Shown: positions 7,759 through 16,084, counted from the stretch's first letter. The stretch: 23,264 nucleotides of DNA from an uncultured Opitutales bacterium (GCA_900548185.1 URJJ01000037.1:1-23264), one strand, 5' to 3'. Numbers and translations are program-made. The notes: generated by a model not told the origin, from the sequence alone.

Positions 7759-7879
7759 TAAGACTTGAAATAATTACACTTCTCGGCCTTCCAGTCAAAC
7801 GATTTATGAGCCCAAAAAGCCGAAAACGGCGGAGAAATCGCTTTACACGGGCCTTCCCAGGGGCATACTCCATTACTGT

Positions 7880-8242
7880 ATGCCGGAATCCCAATCGAAA
7901 GGCCCGCGCGGGTTTTGGACGTTTGCGACGCTCGCGCTTGCGCTGCTTGCGGGCGCGTACTTCTCGCTGTCCTTCCGCGACGCATGGATAGAGAGGGCGG
8001 AGCTGCGCGACAAGGCGGACTCGCTGGAGCGCGTCGCCGCCGACATAGCCTCCGACAACGCCTACAAGAAGGAGTACCACACCCGCCTCGCCACCGACCA
8101 GGAGTTCGCCGAGCGCGTGATACGCGAGACACTCGGATACGCGGCAAAAAACGAAATAGTGTTCAAGTTTGACGACAAAACCTTCTCGCCGGAATCCGGC
8201 GCCGGGGTGAGCGTTGAGCGCGTACGCGGGGGCGGGTCGTGA
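7880..8242 (+). CDS. FtsB/DivIC-family septum formation initiator
   Basis: A 120-residue bitopic membrane protein. A short cytoplasmic N-terminus is followed by one transmembrane helix (about residues 12-30), then a coiled coil (RAELRDKADSLERVAADIAS) and the family's C-terminal signature, where a region like YHTRLATDQEFAERVIRETLG is followed by NEIVFKFDD. FtsB/DivIC proteins form a complex with FtsL and FtsQ that activates septal peptidoglycan synthesis; this role is from family knowledge. The ATG lacks a good SD. The stop overlaps the next start (GTGA), tying its expression to a GH13 enzyme, which is not the common neighbour of ftsB. A DivIC-like paralogue of different function cannot be excluded. 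Confidence 0.82.
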   Translation: MPESQSKGPRGFWTFATLALALLAGAYFSLSFRDAWIERAELRDKADSLERVAADIASDNAYKKEYHTRLATDQEFAERVIRETLGYAAKNEIVFKFDDKTFSPESGAGVSVERVRGGGS

Positions 8243-10635
8243 AGATTCTGAAGGCATGGTGGCACACGCAGAGCTGCGCGGGCGTCTATTTCGACAGGGA
8301 TTTGGATTCTGTCCCGGAGCTCTTTGTCGAAACCGACGGCGCGGTTATGGGGGCGAAGTCCCGCGTTTCGGAGCCGTGCGAGTTCGCCGAGTACACGTCG
8401 TACTACATAAAGGGCGACGTCGTGCATTTTCTGCTGAATTCCAAAAATTTTTACAATGTCGCCCGGCACGGCCGAGCCGAGTACTACGTCTGCGGAAACT
8501 TCAACGGGTGGCAGGACGCCATCGGGAACCCCGAATGGCGCATGAAGCCGCTCGGCGGCGACTTTGAATACGGCCTGTGCGTCCCCCTCGCCCTTCTGGG
8601 CGACAGGCGCAGGAAGTTCCTCTTCAAGTTCGCGACCTCGCAGAAAAGGTGGCTCCACCCCCGGCCCGACGCCCCGAACATCGAGTACGACGGGGTTGGA
8701 AACGCAAACCTGCGCTTCTTTGCGGACCGCTCGTACCGCCATTTCGTGCTTTCTGAATGCGAGTATCCGTGCGACCTGCGCGAGCCGGCCTTCCTGTACT
8801 GCCCCGAAACAGGGCAGCGGGTGCCGATAGAGGCCGCCGAGCTGCTGCTCGAAAGCAACTACAATGTGAAAATGGGTGTGGAAATCTCGGGGGAGGCGAC
8901 GCGCTTTGCGCTCTTTGCACCCCGCGCCGACCTCGTGCAGCTCCTCCTGCGCGACACTCCCCGCGGCGAGCCCGAAGCCTATCCCATGTCTACCGAGGAC
9001 GGCGCCCTATGGATGGAGGTTTTTCCGGGAAACCTCGCAGGCAAGTTCTATTCCTACAAGGTTTACGGCCGCAACATAACAGGCTCGACCGCCTTCGACC
9101 CCTCCCGCGAAATCGTAGATCCCTATGCGGAAGTCATGCTGGACCGTGGGGGGCCCGCCATGATAGTCGATAAAAAGGCGTCCCCGAGGGCGGCCCCGGG
9201 GTTCGTTCCCCCGCAGTGGCCGGATCTGCTCATCATGGAGGCCCACGTCAGGGACGTGCTTGCGAACGCCCCCGCTTCGATAGACGCCCGCGAAAGGATG
9301 GGCTTCCGCGGGCTTGCAAAGTGGCTGCGCTCGGGGGACTGCTACCTGGAAAAGTCGGGGGCAAACTGCATAGAGCTCCAGCCGGTACAGGAGTTCGACA
9401 ACGCCTCATACGCCGACTACCACTGGGGGTACATGCCGGTCAACTGGTTTTCGCCCGCGAGCGCCTACGCGCTGGAGCCTGAAAAATTCTCCCAGCGGGA
9501 GGATTTCGCCGACATGGTTGACGCATTCCACGAAAGGGGTCTGGCCCTCATTCTGGACGTGGTGTACAACCACTGCGGCGAGCCTAACCATCTCCTCGGC
9601 ATCGACAAGGAGTACTATTTTGAAACGACGGCGGACGGCGGGCTGACAAACTTCAGCGGATGCGGAAACGACTTCCGGGCCGGGGCCCCGATGTCAAAAA
9701 AGCTCGTCATAGAAAGCCTCAAGCACTTCATGAAGGCCTACCGCGTGGACGGGTTCCGCTTCGACCTCGCCGAGCTTCTGGGGGCAGATGTCATGAGCGA
9801 AATCGAGGTGGAGCTTAAGAAGGTGAATCCGTCCGTAATCCTGATAGCCGAACCCTGGAGCTTCAGGGGCAACATATCGCAGGCCCTCAGCGAGACGGGG
9901 TTTGCGTACTGGAACGACGGCTTCAGGGAGTTCATGCTGAAATACGCGCAGGGCGATGGCAATTTCGACGGCTTCAAATACTACATTTCAGGCTCCCAGA
10001 ACTGCTATGCAAGCTGGCCCGCCCAGACCGTCAACTACGTCGAAAGCCACGACGACATGTGCCTGTTCGACAGGATTTCAAAAACGCCCGAAAACCCGTC
10101 GGTGGCCGAGATAAGGGCTTACAGGATGTGCATCGCCCTCACGCTTGCAAGCATAGGGATTCCGATGCTCGCCGAGGGCGCCGACCTGCTGCGCACGAAG
10201 CGCGGGGTGTCAAACACCTACCTGCGCGGGGACCTCAACGCCCTGGACTACGCGCGCGGCGAGGAATACAGCGGCCTGCGCCAGTGGGTCCGCGCCTTCT
10301 GCGGCTTCAGGCGCTCCCCGCTTTCGGCGGCGCTGAGGCTGGGCTCGAACTACGGCCCCGGCTACGTCGAATTTTTCCCGGCGAAGGATTCCGCCGGGGC
10401 CGCTGCGCTTTTCAACGCCGACGGGTCTCGGCGCGCGCGCAGGGTTTTTGCGGCGTTCAACCCATCCGCGTCGCGCTGCCACTTTGCCCTCGGAAACCTC
10501 GATTTGGGCTCGTACGTGCAGATAGCCGACCTTTCCCGGTTCGACCTCCGGGGCATTTCTGATCCCGCGCCGCTGTCGCACGGTGTAATGGAGCTTCCGC
10601 CGCGCTCGTTTGCGCTTTATGTGGAAAAGAGATAG
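8239..10635 (+). CDS. Pullulanase/isoamylase-type GH13 debranching enzyme
   Basis: Predicted to hydrolyse alpha-1,6 branch points in glycogen or related glucans. Of the 798 residues, about 60-150 resemble a CBM48/E-set fold (YYVCGNFNGWQDAIG ... GNANLRFF), about 200-300 a second E-set (FALFAPRADLVQLLLRD), and the rest a GH13 barrel plus C-terminal beta domain. GH13 regions: DVVYNH (residues 440-445), GFRFDLAE with nucleophile Asp509, LIAEPW with acid/base Glu538, and YVESHD with Asp605. YHWGYMP and ESHD match pullulanases better than GlgX or branching enzymes. No signal peptide is seen, so it is probably cytoplasmic. The start is a GTG overlapping the upstream stop. It is separated from glgB by about 10 kb. 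The exact substrate is uncertain. Confidence 0.87.
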   Translation: MKILKAWWHTQSCAGVYFDRDLDSVPELFVETDGAVMGAKSRVSEPCEFAEYTSYYIKGDVVHFLLNSKNFYNVARHGRAEYYVCGNFNGWQDAIGNPEWRMKPLGGDFEYGLCVPLALLGDRRRKFLFKFATSQKRWLHPRPDAPNIEYDGVGNANLRFFADRSYRHFVLSECEYPCDLREPAFLYCPETGQRVPIEAAELLLESNYNVKMGVEISGEATRFALFAPRADLVQLLLRDTPRGEPEAYPMSTEDGALWMEVFPGNLAGKFYSYKVYGRNITGSTAFDPSREIVDPYAEVMLDRGGPAMIVDKKASPRAAPGFVPPQWPDLLIMEAHVRDVLANAPASIDARERMGFRGLAKWLRSGDCYLEKSGANCIELQPVQEFDNASYADYHWGYMPVNWFSPASAYALEPEKFSQREDFADMVDAFHERGLALILDVVYNHCGEPNHLLGIDKEYYFETTADGGLTNFSGCGNDFRAGAPMSKKLVIESLKHFMKAYRVDGFRFDLAELLGADVMSEIEVELKKVNPSVILIAEPWSFRGNISQALSETGFAYWNDGFREFMLKYAQGDGNFDGFKYYISGSQNCYASWPAQTVNYVESHDDMCLFDRISKTPENPSVAEIRAYRMCIALTLASIGIPMLAEGADLLRTKRGVSNTYLRGDLNALDYARGEEYSGLRQWVRAFCGFRRSPLSAALRLGSNYGPGYVEFFPAKDSAGAAALFNADGSRRARRVFAAFNPSASRCHFALGNLDLGSYVQIADLSRFDLRGISDPAPLSHGVMELPPRSFALYVEKR

Positions 10636-10670
10636 GGCGGCAGGGCCTTCCTGCGGGCCTGCCAGCCCGG

Positions 10671-10685
10671 GGCGCTGCGCCTTTT
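10671..10685 (+). terminator. Probable compact terminator after the GH13 gene
   Basis: GGCG-CTG-CGCC (10671-10674 and 10678-10681) is followed directly by TTTT (10682-10685). Two flanking G-T wobbles could lengthen the stem. A second small hairpin, CGGGC/GCCCG at 10654-10658/10665-10669, precedes it. The site lies between the GH13 stop and the stop of the convergent miaB. The stem is short, so confidence is modest. Confidence 0.4.
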
Positions 10686-10698
10686 CGGGGGTGCGCGC

Positions 10699-12087
10699 TC
10701 AGGCCTGGACGGTTTCCCCCTCCATGGCGGACACCCCGGCCCTGAGTATCCTCACGTTCAAAAGCGACCCTGCGGACTCCGGCGGGGCGGCGAATATGAC
10801 CTTCCTGTGCGTGCGCGTGCGCCCCATCATGTTTCCCTCGCCCCTCTTTGCGGGCGATTCGCACAGCACTTCGCGGACGCTTCCCACCATGGCGTCGTTG
10901 AATGCAAGCGACTGTTCCTGGAGGGCTTCGAGCAGGATTTGGTTGCGCCTTTCCTTCTCATGCTCCGGCACGTCGTCCGGGATTGCGGCGGAGGGGGTTC
11001 CGGCCCGGGGGCTGTATTTGAATATGTAGGCCATGTCGAAGGCGCTCTTTTTGAAAATTTCGAGGGTCTTTTGGAAGTCCTCCTCGGTCTCGCCGGGGTA
11101 GCCGACGATTACGTCGGTTGAGATGGACATTCCGGGCCTGGCCGCCCGGAGCCCCTCCACTATCTCCAGAAACCTCCCGGCTGTGTATGGGCGGCGCATC
11201 CGCCTCAGCACGGCGTTGCTTCCGGACTGGAGCGGCAGGTGGGCGTACTCGCAGAGCTTGGAAAGCCTGCCGTAGGCCGATATAAGGTCCGCCTTGAAAT
11301 ACGAGGGGTGGGGGGAGACGAAGCGGATGCGCTCAAGCCCCCGCACCTCCTGCAACCTTTCGAGGAGCTGCACAAAAGGGGTTTTCTTTTCAGAAATTTC
11401 AATCTGGCCCCTGCCGTAGGCGTTTACCACCTGCCCCAGCAGGGTGATTTCCCTCGTGCCCCGTGCCGCCAGCCATTCGGCCTCGCGCACGATATCGCCA
11501 ATCGGGCGCGACCGCTCCTCGCCGCGCGTTTTGGGGACTATGCAGTATGAGCATTTCATAGCGCACCCCTGCATGACGGATATTCCGGCGCAAACTCGGG
11601 GGGGCAGGGAGGGGCGGTGGCGGCGGACGTCGGAATGCGCGGATGGGTCGTCGCCAAGCTCTATTATGGCGTCGTTGAATTTCCATTTTGCGCGTTCGCC
11701 TCGGGGGGCGTCGGGGGGGATGTCGCCCGTTGCCCGCCTGCGCGCGATTTCGTCTATGAATTCGGGTATCCTGCCTGCCTGCCTGGTCCCCGCTATGAAG
11801 TCGATGCGCGGAACGGCCTTGATTATTTCAGCGCCCCTGTTTTGCGACATGCACCCCATGACCCCTATTATGGGCTTTCCGGCCTTCTTTGCGCTCGCCA
11901 CCCTCGAAAGCTTTCCCAGCGCCTTCAGCTCTGCCGCCTCGCGCACGGAGCATGTGTTTGCCACAAACACGTCGGCCTCCGCCTCGCTTGCTGCGATTTC
12001 ATGGCCGCGCTCCTCAAGCAGGGCGGCCAGGTTCTCCGAGTCGCGCTCGTTCATCTGGCAGCCGTATGTCTTTATGTAAACCTTCAT
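10699..12087 (-). CDS. miaB: tRNA-2-methylthio-N6-dimethylallyladenosine synthase
   Basis: Radical-SAM methylthiotransferase that converts i6A37 to ms2i6A37 in tRNAs reading UNN codons. The start at 12087 gives the canonical MKVYIKTYGCQMNERDSEN opening and 462 residues. The frame continues 32 codons upstream, but that extension is basic, Phe-rich and unlike the family, so I reject it. The N-terminal domain has the three cluster ligands Cys10, Cys46 and Cys79; the radical-SAM CxxxCxxC is GCAMKCSYC (Cys175, Cys179, Cys182), followed by IVPKTRGEERSRP. A TRAM domain forms the last 70 or so residues. An extra charged linker (about residues 129-163) separates the first two domains. It is a single gene, convergent with the GH13 gene. 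Confidence 0.96.
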   Translation of the reverse strand: MKVYIKTYGCQMNERDSENLAALLEERGHEIAASEAEADVFVANTCSVREAAELKALGKLSRVASAKKAGKPIIGVMGCMSQNRGAEIIKAVPRIDFIAGTRQAGRIPEFIDEIARRRATGDIPPDAPRGERAKWKFNDAIIELGDDPSAHSDVRRHRPSLPPRVCAGISVMQGCAMKCSYCIVPKTRGEERSRPIGDIVREAEWLAARGTREITLLGQVVNAYGRGQIEISEKKTPFVQLLERLQEVRGLERIRFVSPHPSYFKADLISAYGRLSKLCEYAHLPLQSGSNAVLRRMRRPYTAGRFLEIVEGLRAARPGMSISTDVIVGYPGETEEDFQKTLEIFKKSAFDMAYIFKYSPRAGTPSAAIPDDVPEHEKERRNQILLEALQEQSLAFNDAMVGSVREVLCESPAKRGEGNMMGRTRTHRKVIFAAPPESAGSLLNVRILRAGVSAMEGETVQA

Positions 12088-12160
12088 CTGGCGAAAAAAT
12101 TGCTGAAAAAATACAAATAAAGCCCCGTCCGACGCCTTTTTAAAGAAAAAACTTCGGCTG

Positions 12161-12176
12161 GCCCGCCCCGGGCGGG
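12161..12176 (+). repeat. GC-rich hairpin repeat, copy 1
   Basis: 16-nt direct repeat GCCCGCCCCGGGCGGG, identical to the copy at 12295-12310. Each copy contains an inverted repeat (CCCGCC-CCG-GGCGGG), so each can fold into a 6-bp hairpin or serve as a dyad protein site. The identity ends exactly at both edges. Confidence 0.7.
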
Positions 12177-12292
12177 GTTTCAAACCTCGGCCCTCTGGCC
12201 GCGCGGCCGCTTGCGGAACGAAATGGCGGTTCCCGGGCGCGAGGCGGCGCGGGGGAGTCCCCGCCCGGAATTTTCGGCGGCCAAGGAGGTAA

Positions 12293-12337
12293 ATGCCCGC
12301 CCCGGGCGGGCGGCATCCGGCGCTTAAAAAAACTTGA
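12293..12337 (+). other. Possible 14-codon leader ORF after a perfect SD
   Basis: ATG at 12293 preceded by AAGGAGGT (12283-12290), an exact anti-SD match that is rare in this window. It encodes MPAPGGRHPALKKT and ends in TGA 32 nt before the HtrA-like ATG. The spacing from GGAGG to ATG is only three bases, shorter than optimal. Its codons run through hairpin repeat copy 2. It could be a leader peptide, a chance match or a relic of an older start. It contains no run of a regulatory amino acid. Confidence 0.25.
12295..12310 (+). repeat. GC-rich hairpin repeat, copy 2
   Basis: Second copy of the 16-nt element at 12161-12176. It lies just upstream of the promoter-like pair for the HtrA-like gene and inside the short ORF that starts at 12293. 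Confidence 0.7.
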
Positions 12338-12362
12338 AAAGGTACGATGTGTGGTGTTTATT
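12334..12362 (+). promoter_or_regulatory. Promoter-like -35/-10 pair before the HtrA-like gene
   Basis: TTGAAA (12334-12339, five of six matches to the sigma-70 -35 consensus), a 17-nt spacer, then TTTATT (12357-12362, four of six). Transcription would begin at about 12368-12371, on or next to the ATG at 12370, giving a leaderless or nearly leaderless mRNA. That agrees with the missing SD. Confidence 0.35.
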
Positions 12363-12369
12363 TTTGTGA

Positions 12370-13458
12370 ATGTTTAAATCCGGTCGCAGGGCATGGCTCA
12401 CAGCCGCTTCGCGCGCGCTCCTTTTTTTGGGCGCGCTGGCGTTTCCCTGCGCCGGGGGGGCCTCGGAGCCGCATCCCGGGGGCGGGGCGGACTTGCAGAA
12501 GGGGGTTATTTCAGTATTTTCGCAGAGGCGTTGCGCGATTGTGAAAGTTACCGCAAAAAAGCCCTCCCCTGACGGCGCCGCCAGGTACGAGACTGCGAGC
12601 GGATTTTTTTCAAGCCCCGGGGGGCATGTTTTGACAAGCGCGTTCGTCGCCTACGGGGCCGACGAGCTTTGGGTCGAGTCCGGCGGCGTGCTGATGGAAG
12701 CTGAAGCCCTGGGCCTCGACCCACTGACTACGATGTCGGTAATAAGGGTGAAGGCCGGGGCCATCCCCAAAGGCGCCGGGTTTGTTGATATAGACGCCTC
12801 TGCGCCGCTTCCCGAAACCGGCTCGTTTGTGGTTTCGCTATCGCGGGAAATGGGGCTTCCGCCGTCGCCGCGCCTCGGCATCCTCTCGGGGCGCGACATA
12901 AATTTCGGGGACGTGTTTCTGCCGACTGTTTATGCGCGCACGGACATTCCGGCCGTCAGCGGCAGCATAGGCGGGGCGGCCTTCGACCTCGGCGGCAAAT
13001 TCATAGGCATGACCGTGGCGTCAATCCCGGCGACGGGCGGGTCTTTCCTGCTTCCCGCAAGGGCCGTCGCCCGGATAAGGGACGACATCCTCCTGTCATC
13101 CGAGCCCGTCTACGGCTGGTTCGGCCTTCAGGCCGAGAATTCCGAAAGCGGGGGCTCGCCCTGCGTCACCGTCCGCATGGTGATTGAAAACGGCCCCGCC
13201 GCGCTCGCGGGATTCCTTCCGGGCGACGTCATTTTGGAGATAAATTCAAGCCGCGTCGCCGACAACACCGACTTGAGAAACGCCACGTTTTTCATACGCC
13301 CCGGGGAGACCGCCTCGTTTTCGGTGCTCCGGGACGGAAAGCCGATTGTCATATCCATGAAGGTCGGAAGGATGGACCCGGAGATAATAAAGGCTGCGGC
13401 CGCCAAGCTGGATTCCCCGCAGGCTCCGGCGGGCCAGGAAGGGGGGGCTGGGAAATGA
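12370..13458 (+). CDS. Secreted HtrA/DegP-like PDZ protein, predicted catalytically dead
   Basis: A 362-residue exported protein with a basic N-terminus, a hydrophobic core (AWLTAASRALLFLGALAFP) and a likely signal peptidase I site near Ala-Gly-Gly-Ala-Ser. Residues about 45-240 follow the trypsin-like S1C fold of DegP/HtrA: ETASGFFSSPGGHVLTSAFV corresponds to GSGFIIS...ILTNNHVV, GLDPLTTMSVIRV to GxDxxTDLALLK, and SGSIGGAAFDLGGKFIGMTV to GNSGGPLxxxxGxVIGI. The catalytic His, Asp and Ser positions are Phe92, Thr121 and Ile200. One PDZ domain follows (about 245-345, with GPAALAGFLPGDVILEIN). The likely role is as a periplasmic chaperone or scaffold rather than a protease. It has no SD and a promoter-like element close to the ATG. 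It overlaps metX by ATGA, an unexpected coupling. Confidence 0.85.
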   Translation: MFKSGRRAWLTAASRALLFLGALAFPCAGGASEPHPGGGADLQKGVISVFSQRRCAIVKVTAKKPSPDGAARYETASGFFSSPGGHVLTSAFVAYGADELWVESGGVLMEAEALGLDPLTTMSVIRVKAGAIPKGAGFVDIDASAPLPETGSFVVSLSREMGLPPSPRLGILSGRDINFGDVFLPTVYARTDIPAVSGSIGGAAFDLGGKFIGMTVASIPATGGSFLLPARAVARIRDDILLSSEPVYGWFGLQAENSESGGSPCVTVRMVIENGPAALAGFLPGDVILEINSSRVADNTDLRNATFFIRPGETASFSVLRDGKPIVISMKVGRMDPEIIKAAAAKLDSPQAPAGQEGGAGK

Positions 13459-14594
13459 ACGACTTTTCAGCGTCAAATTCCGAATCCGGACTTCCCGGGG
13501 AAGTCGGCATCGTGGGGTATTCCGACTTTTTCTGCGGCGAACCCCTCGATTTCGCGCTCGGCGGAAGGCTCGACTCCTTCAACATACGCTACGAAACCTA
13601 CGGCACGCTCAATGCCGACGCCTCCAACGCCATTTTGGTCTGCCACGCGCTGACGGGCGACCACCACTGCGCCGGGGTTTACTCCATAACAGACCGCAAG
13701 CTCGGCTGGTGGAACAATATAATCGGCCCCAACAAGCCCCTCGACACCAACAGGTACTTCGTCGTCTGCTCCAACTGCATAGGCGGCTGCATGGGCTCCA
13801 CCGGGCCTTCCAGCATAAACCCCGCGACGGGCCGCCGCTACAACCTTTCATTCCCTGCCGTCACCATAAAGGACATGGTGGCGGCCCAGGCCCGGCTCCT
13901 CGACCACCTTGGCATCGACACTCTGGAGCTTGCGATAGGGGGGTCTATGGGCGGCATGCAGGTTCTCCAGTGGGCGGTCGACTATCCCGGGCGCGTGCGC
14001 AAGGCAGTCGCCCTCGCTGCCACCTCGCGCCAGAACGCCCAGGCCATAGCCTTCAACAGCGTCGGCCGCGCAGCCATAATGCAGGACCCGCTATGGAACG
14101 GCGGCGACTACGACCACGACACCCCGCCGCGCGTGGGCCTTGGAATCGCGCGCATGATGGCGCACATAACCTACCTTTCCGACAAGGGGCTTGAGCAGAA
14201 GTTCGGGCGTGAAAAGCACGGTTCGGGCGCGGACCTTTTCAGCGTCGGCTTTGAAGTCGAAAACTACCTGCGCTACCAGGGGCAGAGCTTTGTAAACAGG
14301 TTCGACGCAAACACCTACCTCTACGTCACGCGCGCGCTCGACCTGTACGACCTGCGCGGCCCCGACGGAACCCTTGAATCGACATTTGAAAACGTCGCCG
14401 CAAAGGTGATGACGGTTGGATTTACGTCCGACTGGCTCTTCCCGCCGCGCCAGAACCTGGAAGTCGTCCAGGCCCTTTTGAGGTGCGGCAAGAACGCGAC
14501 ATACGCCGAGATAAAAAGCGATCTCGGCCACGACTCCTTCCTAATCGAGTCGCCGAAACTCTACGAGCTTATAACCTATTTTCTGGAGGCCTGA
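13455..14594 (+). CDS. metX: Homoserine O-acyltransferase (MetX)
   Basis: Acylates homoserine with acetyl-CoA (or succinyl-CoA) as the first committed step of methionine synthesis in the cytoplasm. The 379-residue alpha/beta-hydrolase has the family features: FNIRYETYGTLNADASNAILVCHALTGDHH, the GCMGSTGPSSINP loop, the nucleophile elbow GGSMGGMQ with Ser164, and catalytic Asp326 (FTSDWLFPP) and His359 (LGHDSFLIE). No C-terminal CBS or methyltransferase fusion is present. Acetyl and succinyl specificity cannot be separated by eye. The start overlaps the HtrA-like stop (ATGA) behind a GGGGGG SD-like run. MetW follows 23 nt downstream, the classic pairing. Confidence 0.96.
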   Translation: MNDFSASNSESGLPGEVGIVGYSDFFCGEPLDFALGGRLDSFNIRYETYGTLNADASNAILVCHALTGDHHCAGVYSITDRKLGWWNNIIGPNKPLDTNRYFVVCSNCIGGCMGSTGPSSINPATGRRYNLSFPAVTIKDMVAAQARLLDHLGIDTLELAIGGSMGGMQVLQWAVDYPGRVRKAVALAATSRQNAQAIAFNSVGRAAIMQDPLWNGGDYDHDTPPRVGLGIARMMAHITYLSDKGLEQKFGREKHGSGADLFSVGFEVENYLRYQGQSFVNRFDANTYLYVTRALDLYDLRGPDGTLESTFENVAAKVMTVGFTSDWLFPPRQNLEVVQALLRCGKNATYAEIKSDLGHDSFLIESPKLYELITYFLEA

Positions 14595-14617
14595 CGCCGT
14601 CCGGCGCACGCAGCGAA

Positions 14618-15237
<620 letters not shown>

Positions 15238-15241
<4 letters not shown>

Positions 15242-15819
15242 ACTGCGAAGAATCAGAAAACAAAAACGAAAAGAACCAGTCCCCCGAAATCCGCAAGAGG
15301 TTTTTGGAGGAGCGCAAGGTTTTCCTGTGGGGCGCCGTGACCGGGAAGAGCGCGGCCGAAATCGTCGAGCAGCTCCTCTATCTGGACATGCTCGACCATG
15401 AAAAGGAGATAACATTCTACATCAATACTCCCGGCGGCTCCATCTCCGACGGCATGGCCATATACGACACCATAAAGCTGATAAAGGCCCCCGTCAAGGT
15501 GGTGGTTACGGGTATTGCCATGAGCATGGGCTCCATACTGCTTTCTGCCGCGCCCAAGGGCAGCCGCTTCCTCTTCCCCCACGCCAGCGTAATGATTCAC
15601 CAGCCCCTGATAATGGGCGAAATGAGCGGCACTGCGGTTGAAATCCACATCCAGGCCCAGGAGATGGAGCGCATGCGCGACATCCTCAACAAAATCCTCG
15701 CCGAGGCTTCCGGCCAGCCGCTTGAAAAAATAGCCCGCGACACGGACAGGGATTTCTACATGACGGCCGAGGAAACTGTGGCATACGGTCTTGCCGACGC
15801 CATAGTTGACACCATCTAA
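15238..15819 (+). CDS. clpP: ATP-dependent Clp protease proteolytic subunit
   Basis: Serine peptidase of the ClpP tetradecamer, which degrades proteins unfolded by ClpX or ClpA. The 193-residue product has catalytic Ser96 (GIAMSMGS), His121 (ASVMIHQP) and Asp172 (DTDRDFYM), with FYINTPGGSISDGMAIYDT before them and AEETVAYGLADAIVD at the end. The N-terminus is short and charged (NCEESENKNEKNQ), with no long propeptide. It overlaps metW by ATGA and is the last gene of the run that starts with the HtrA-like protein. No tig or clpX neighbour is seen, so this may be one of several clpP copies. A strong terminator follows. Confidence 0.96.
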
Positions 15820-15844
15820 AAACTGCGTCCCGGTTAATTTTTAC

Positions 15845-15875
15845 AGGCGCCCCGCACTTGCCGGGCGCCTTTTTT
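15845..15875 (+). terminator. Rho-independent terminator after clpP
   Basis: Inverted repeat with arms AGGCGCCC and GGGCGCCT (8 bp), one C-C mismatch, two further pairs and an ACTT loop, spanning 15845-15870. Six Ts follow (15870-15875). This is the clearest intrinsic terminator in the window and ends the metX-metW-clpP transcript. Confidence 0.9.
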
Positions 15876-16084
15876 GCATCCGTTTTCCATGGAATTTCTT
15901 GAAGCGGGATGCTCCGGAAAAATGCGGTATTAATCCGCATTAAAATGCGTTGGAGGCGGATTTCAGCTTTTAAACTTTTCGCACCTTAACACCCTAAGAC
16001 GGGCTAAGGTTTGTAAACATCCCACGCAGCCTCCCGTATTTTTCATCTCTGCCGGATGGCGCGCGCCGGGGCTCGGCTAACGGT
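15876..16084. other. Convergent intergenic region with hairpins
   Basis: 209 nt between the clpP terminator and the trmL stop, AT-richer than its flanks. It contains a 7-bp hairpin AATGCGG/CCGCATT (15921-15927 and 15935-15941), an imperfect hairpin CCTTA...CCC/GGG...TAAGG (15984-16009) and GCATCC/GGATGC (15876-15881 and 15907-15912). These may act as terminators or mRNA ends for the convergent genes. No ORF or RNA gene is supported. Confidence 0.4.

Larger units (their letters stand above)
12088..12369. other. Hairpin-rich divergent intergenic region
   Basis: 282 nt separate miaB (minus) from the HtrA-like gene (plus). The region holds a duplicated 16-nt near-palindrome (listed separately), a 12-nt perfect palindrome GGCCGCGCGGCC (12197-12208), and a GCGGGG-GAGT-CCCCGC tetraloop hairpin (12249-12264). 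An exact AAGGAGGT (12283-12290) lies three bases from a 14-codon ORF. The AT-rich stretch 12090-12160 upstream of miaB may contain its promoter, but no clear -35/-10 pair was found there. A stretch near 12174-12190 that looks superficially like a tRNA T-arm lacks any cloverleaf. Confidence 0.5.

Noticed and set aside
12088..12183. N-terminal extension of miaB to 12183
   Set aside because: The 32 added residues are basic and Phe-rich with no match to MiaB, whereas the start at 12087 gives the standard opening motif.
12160..12200. tRNA-like T-arm (GGGTTTCAAACCT) in the miaB upstream region
   Set aside because: It lacks the T-arm consensus, and no acceptor, D or anticodon stems can be drawn around it on either strand.
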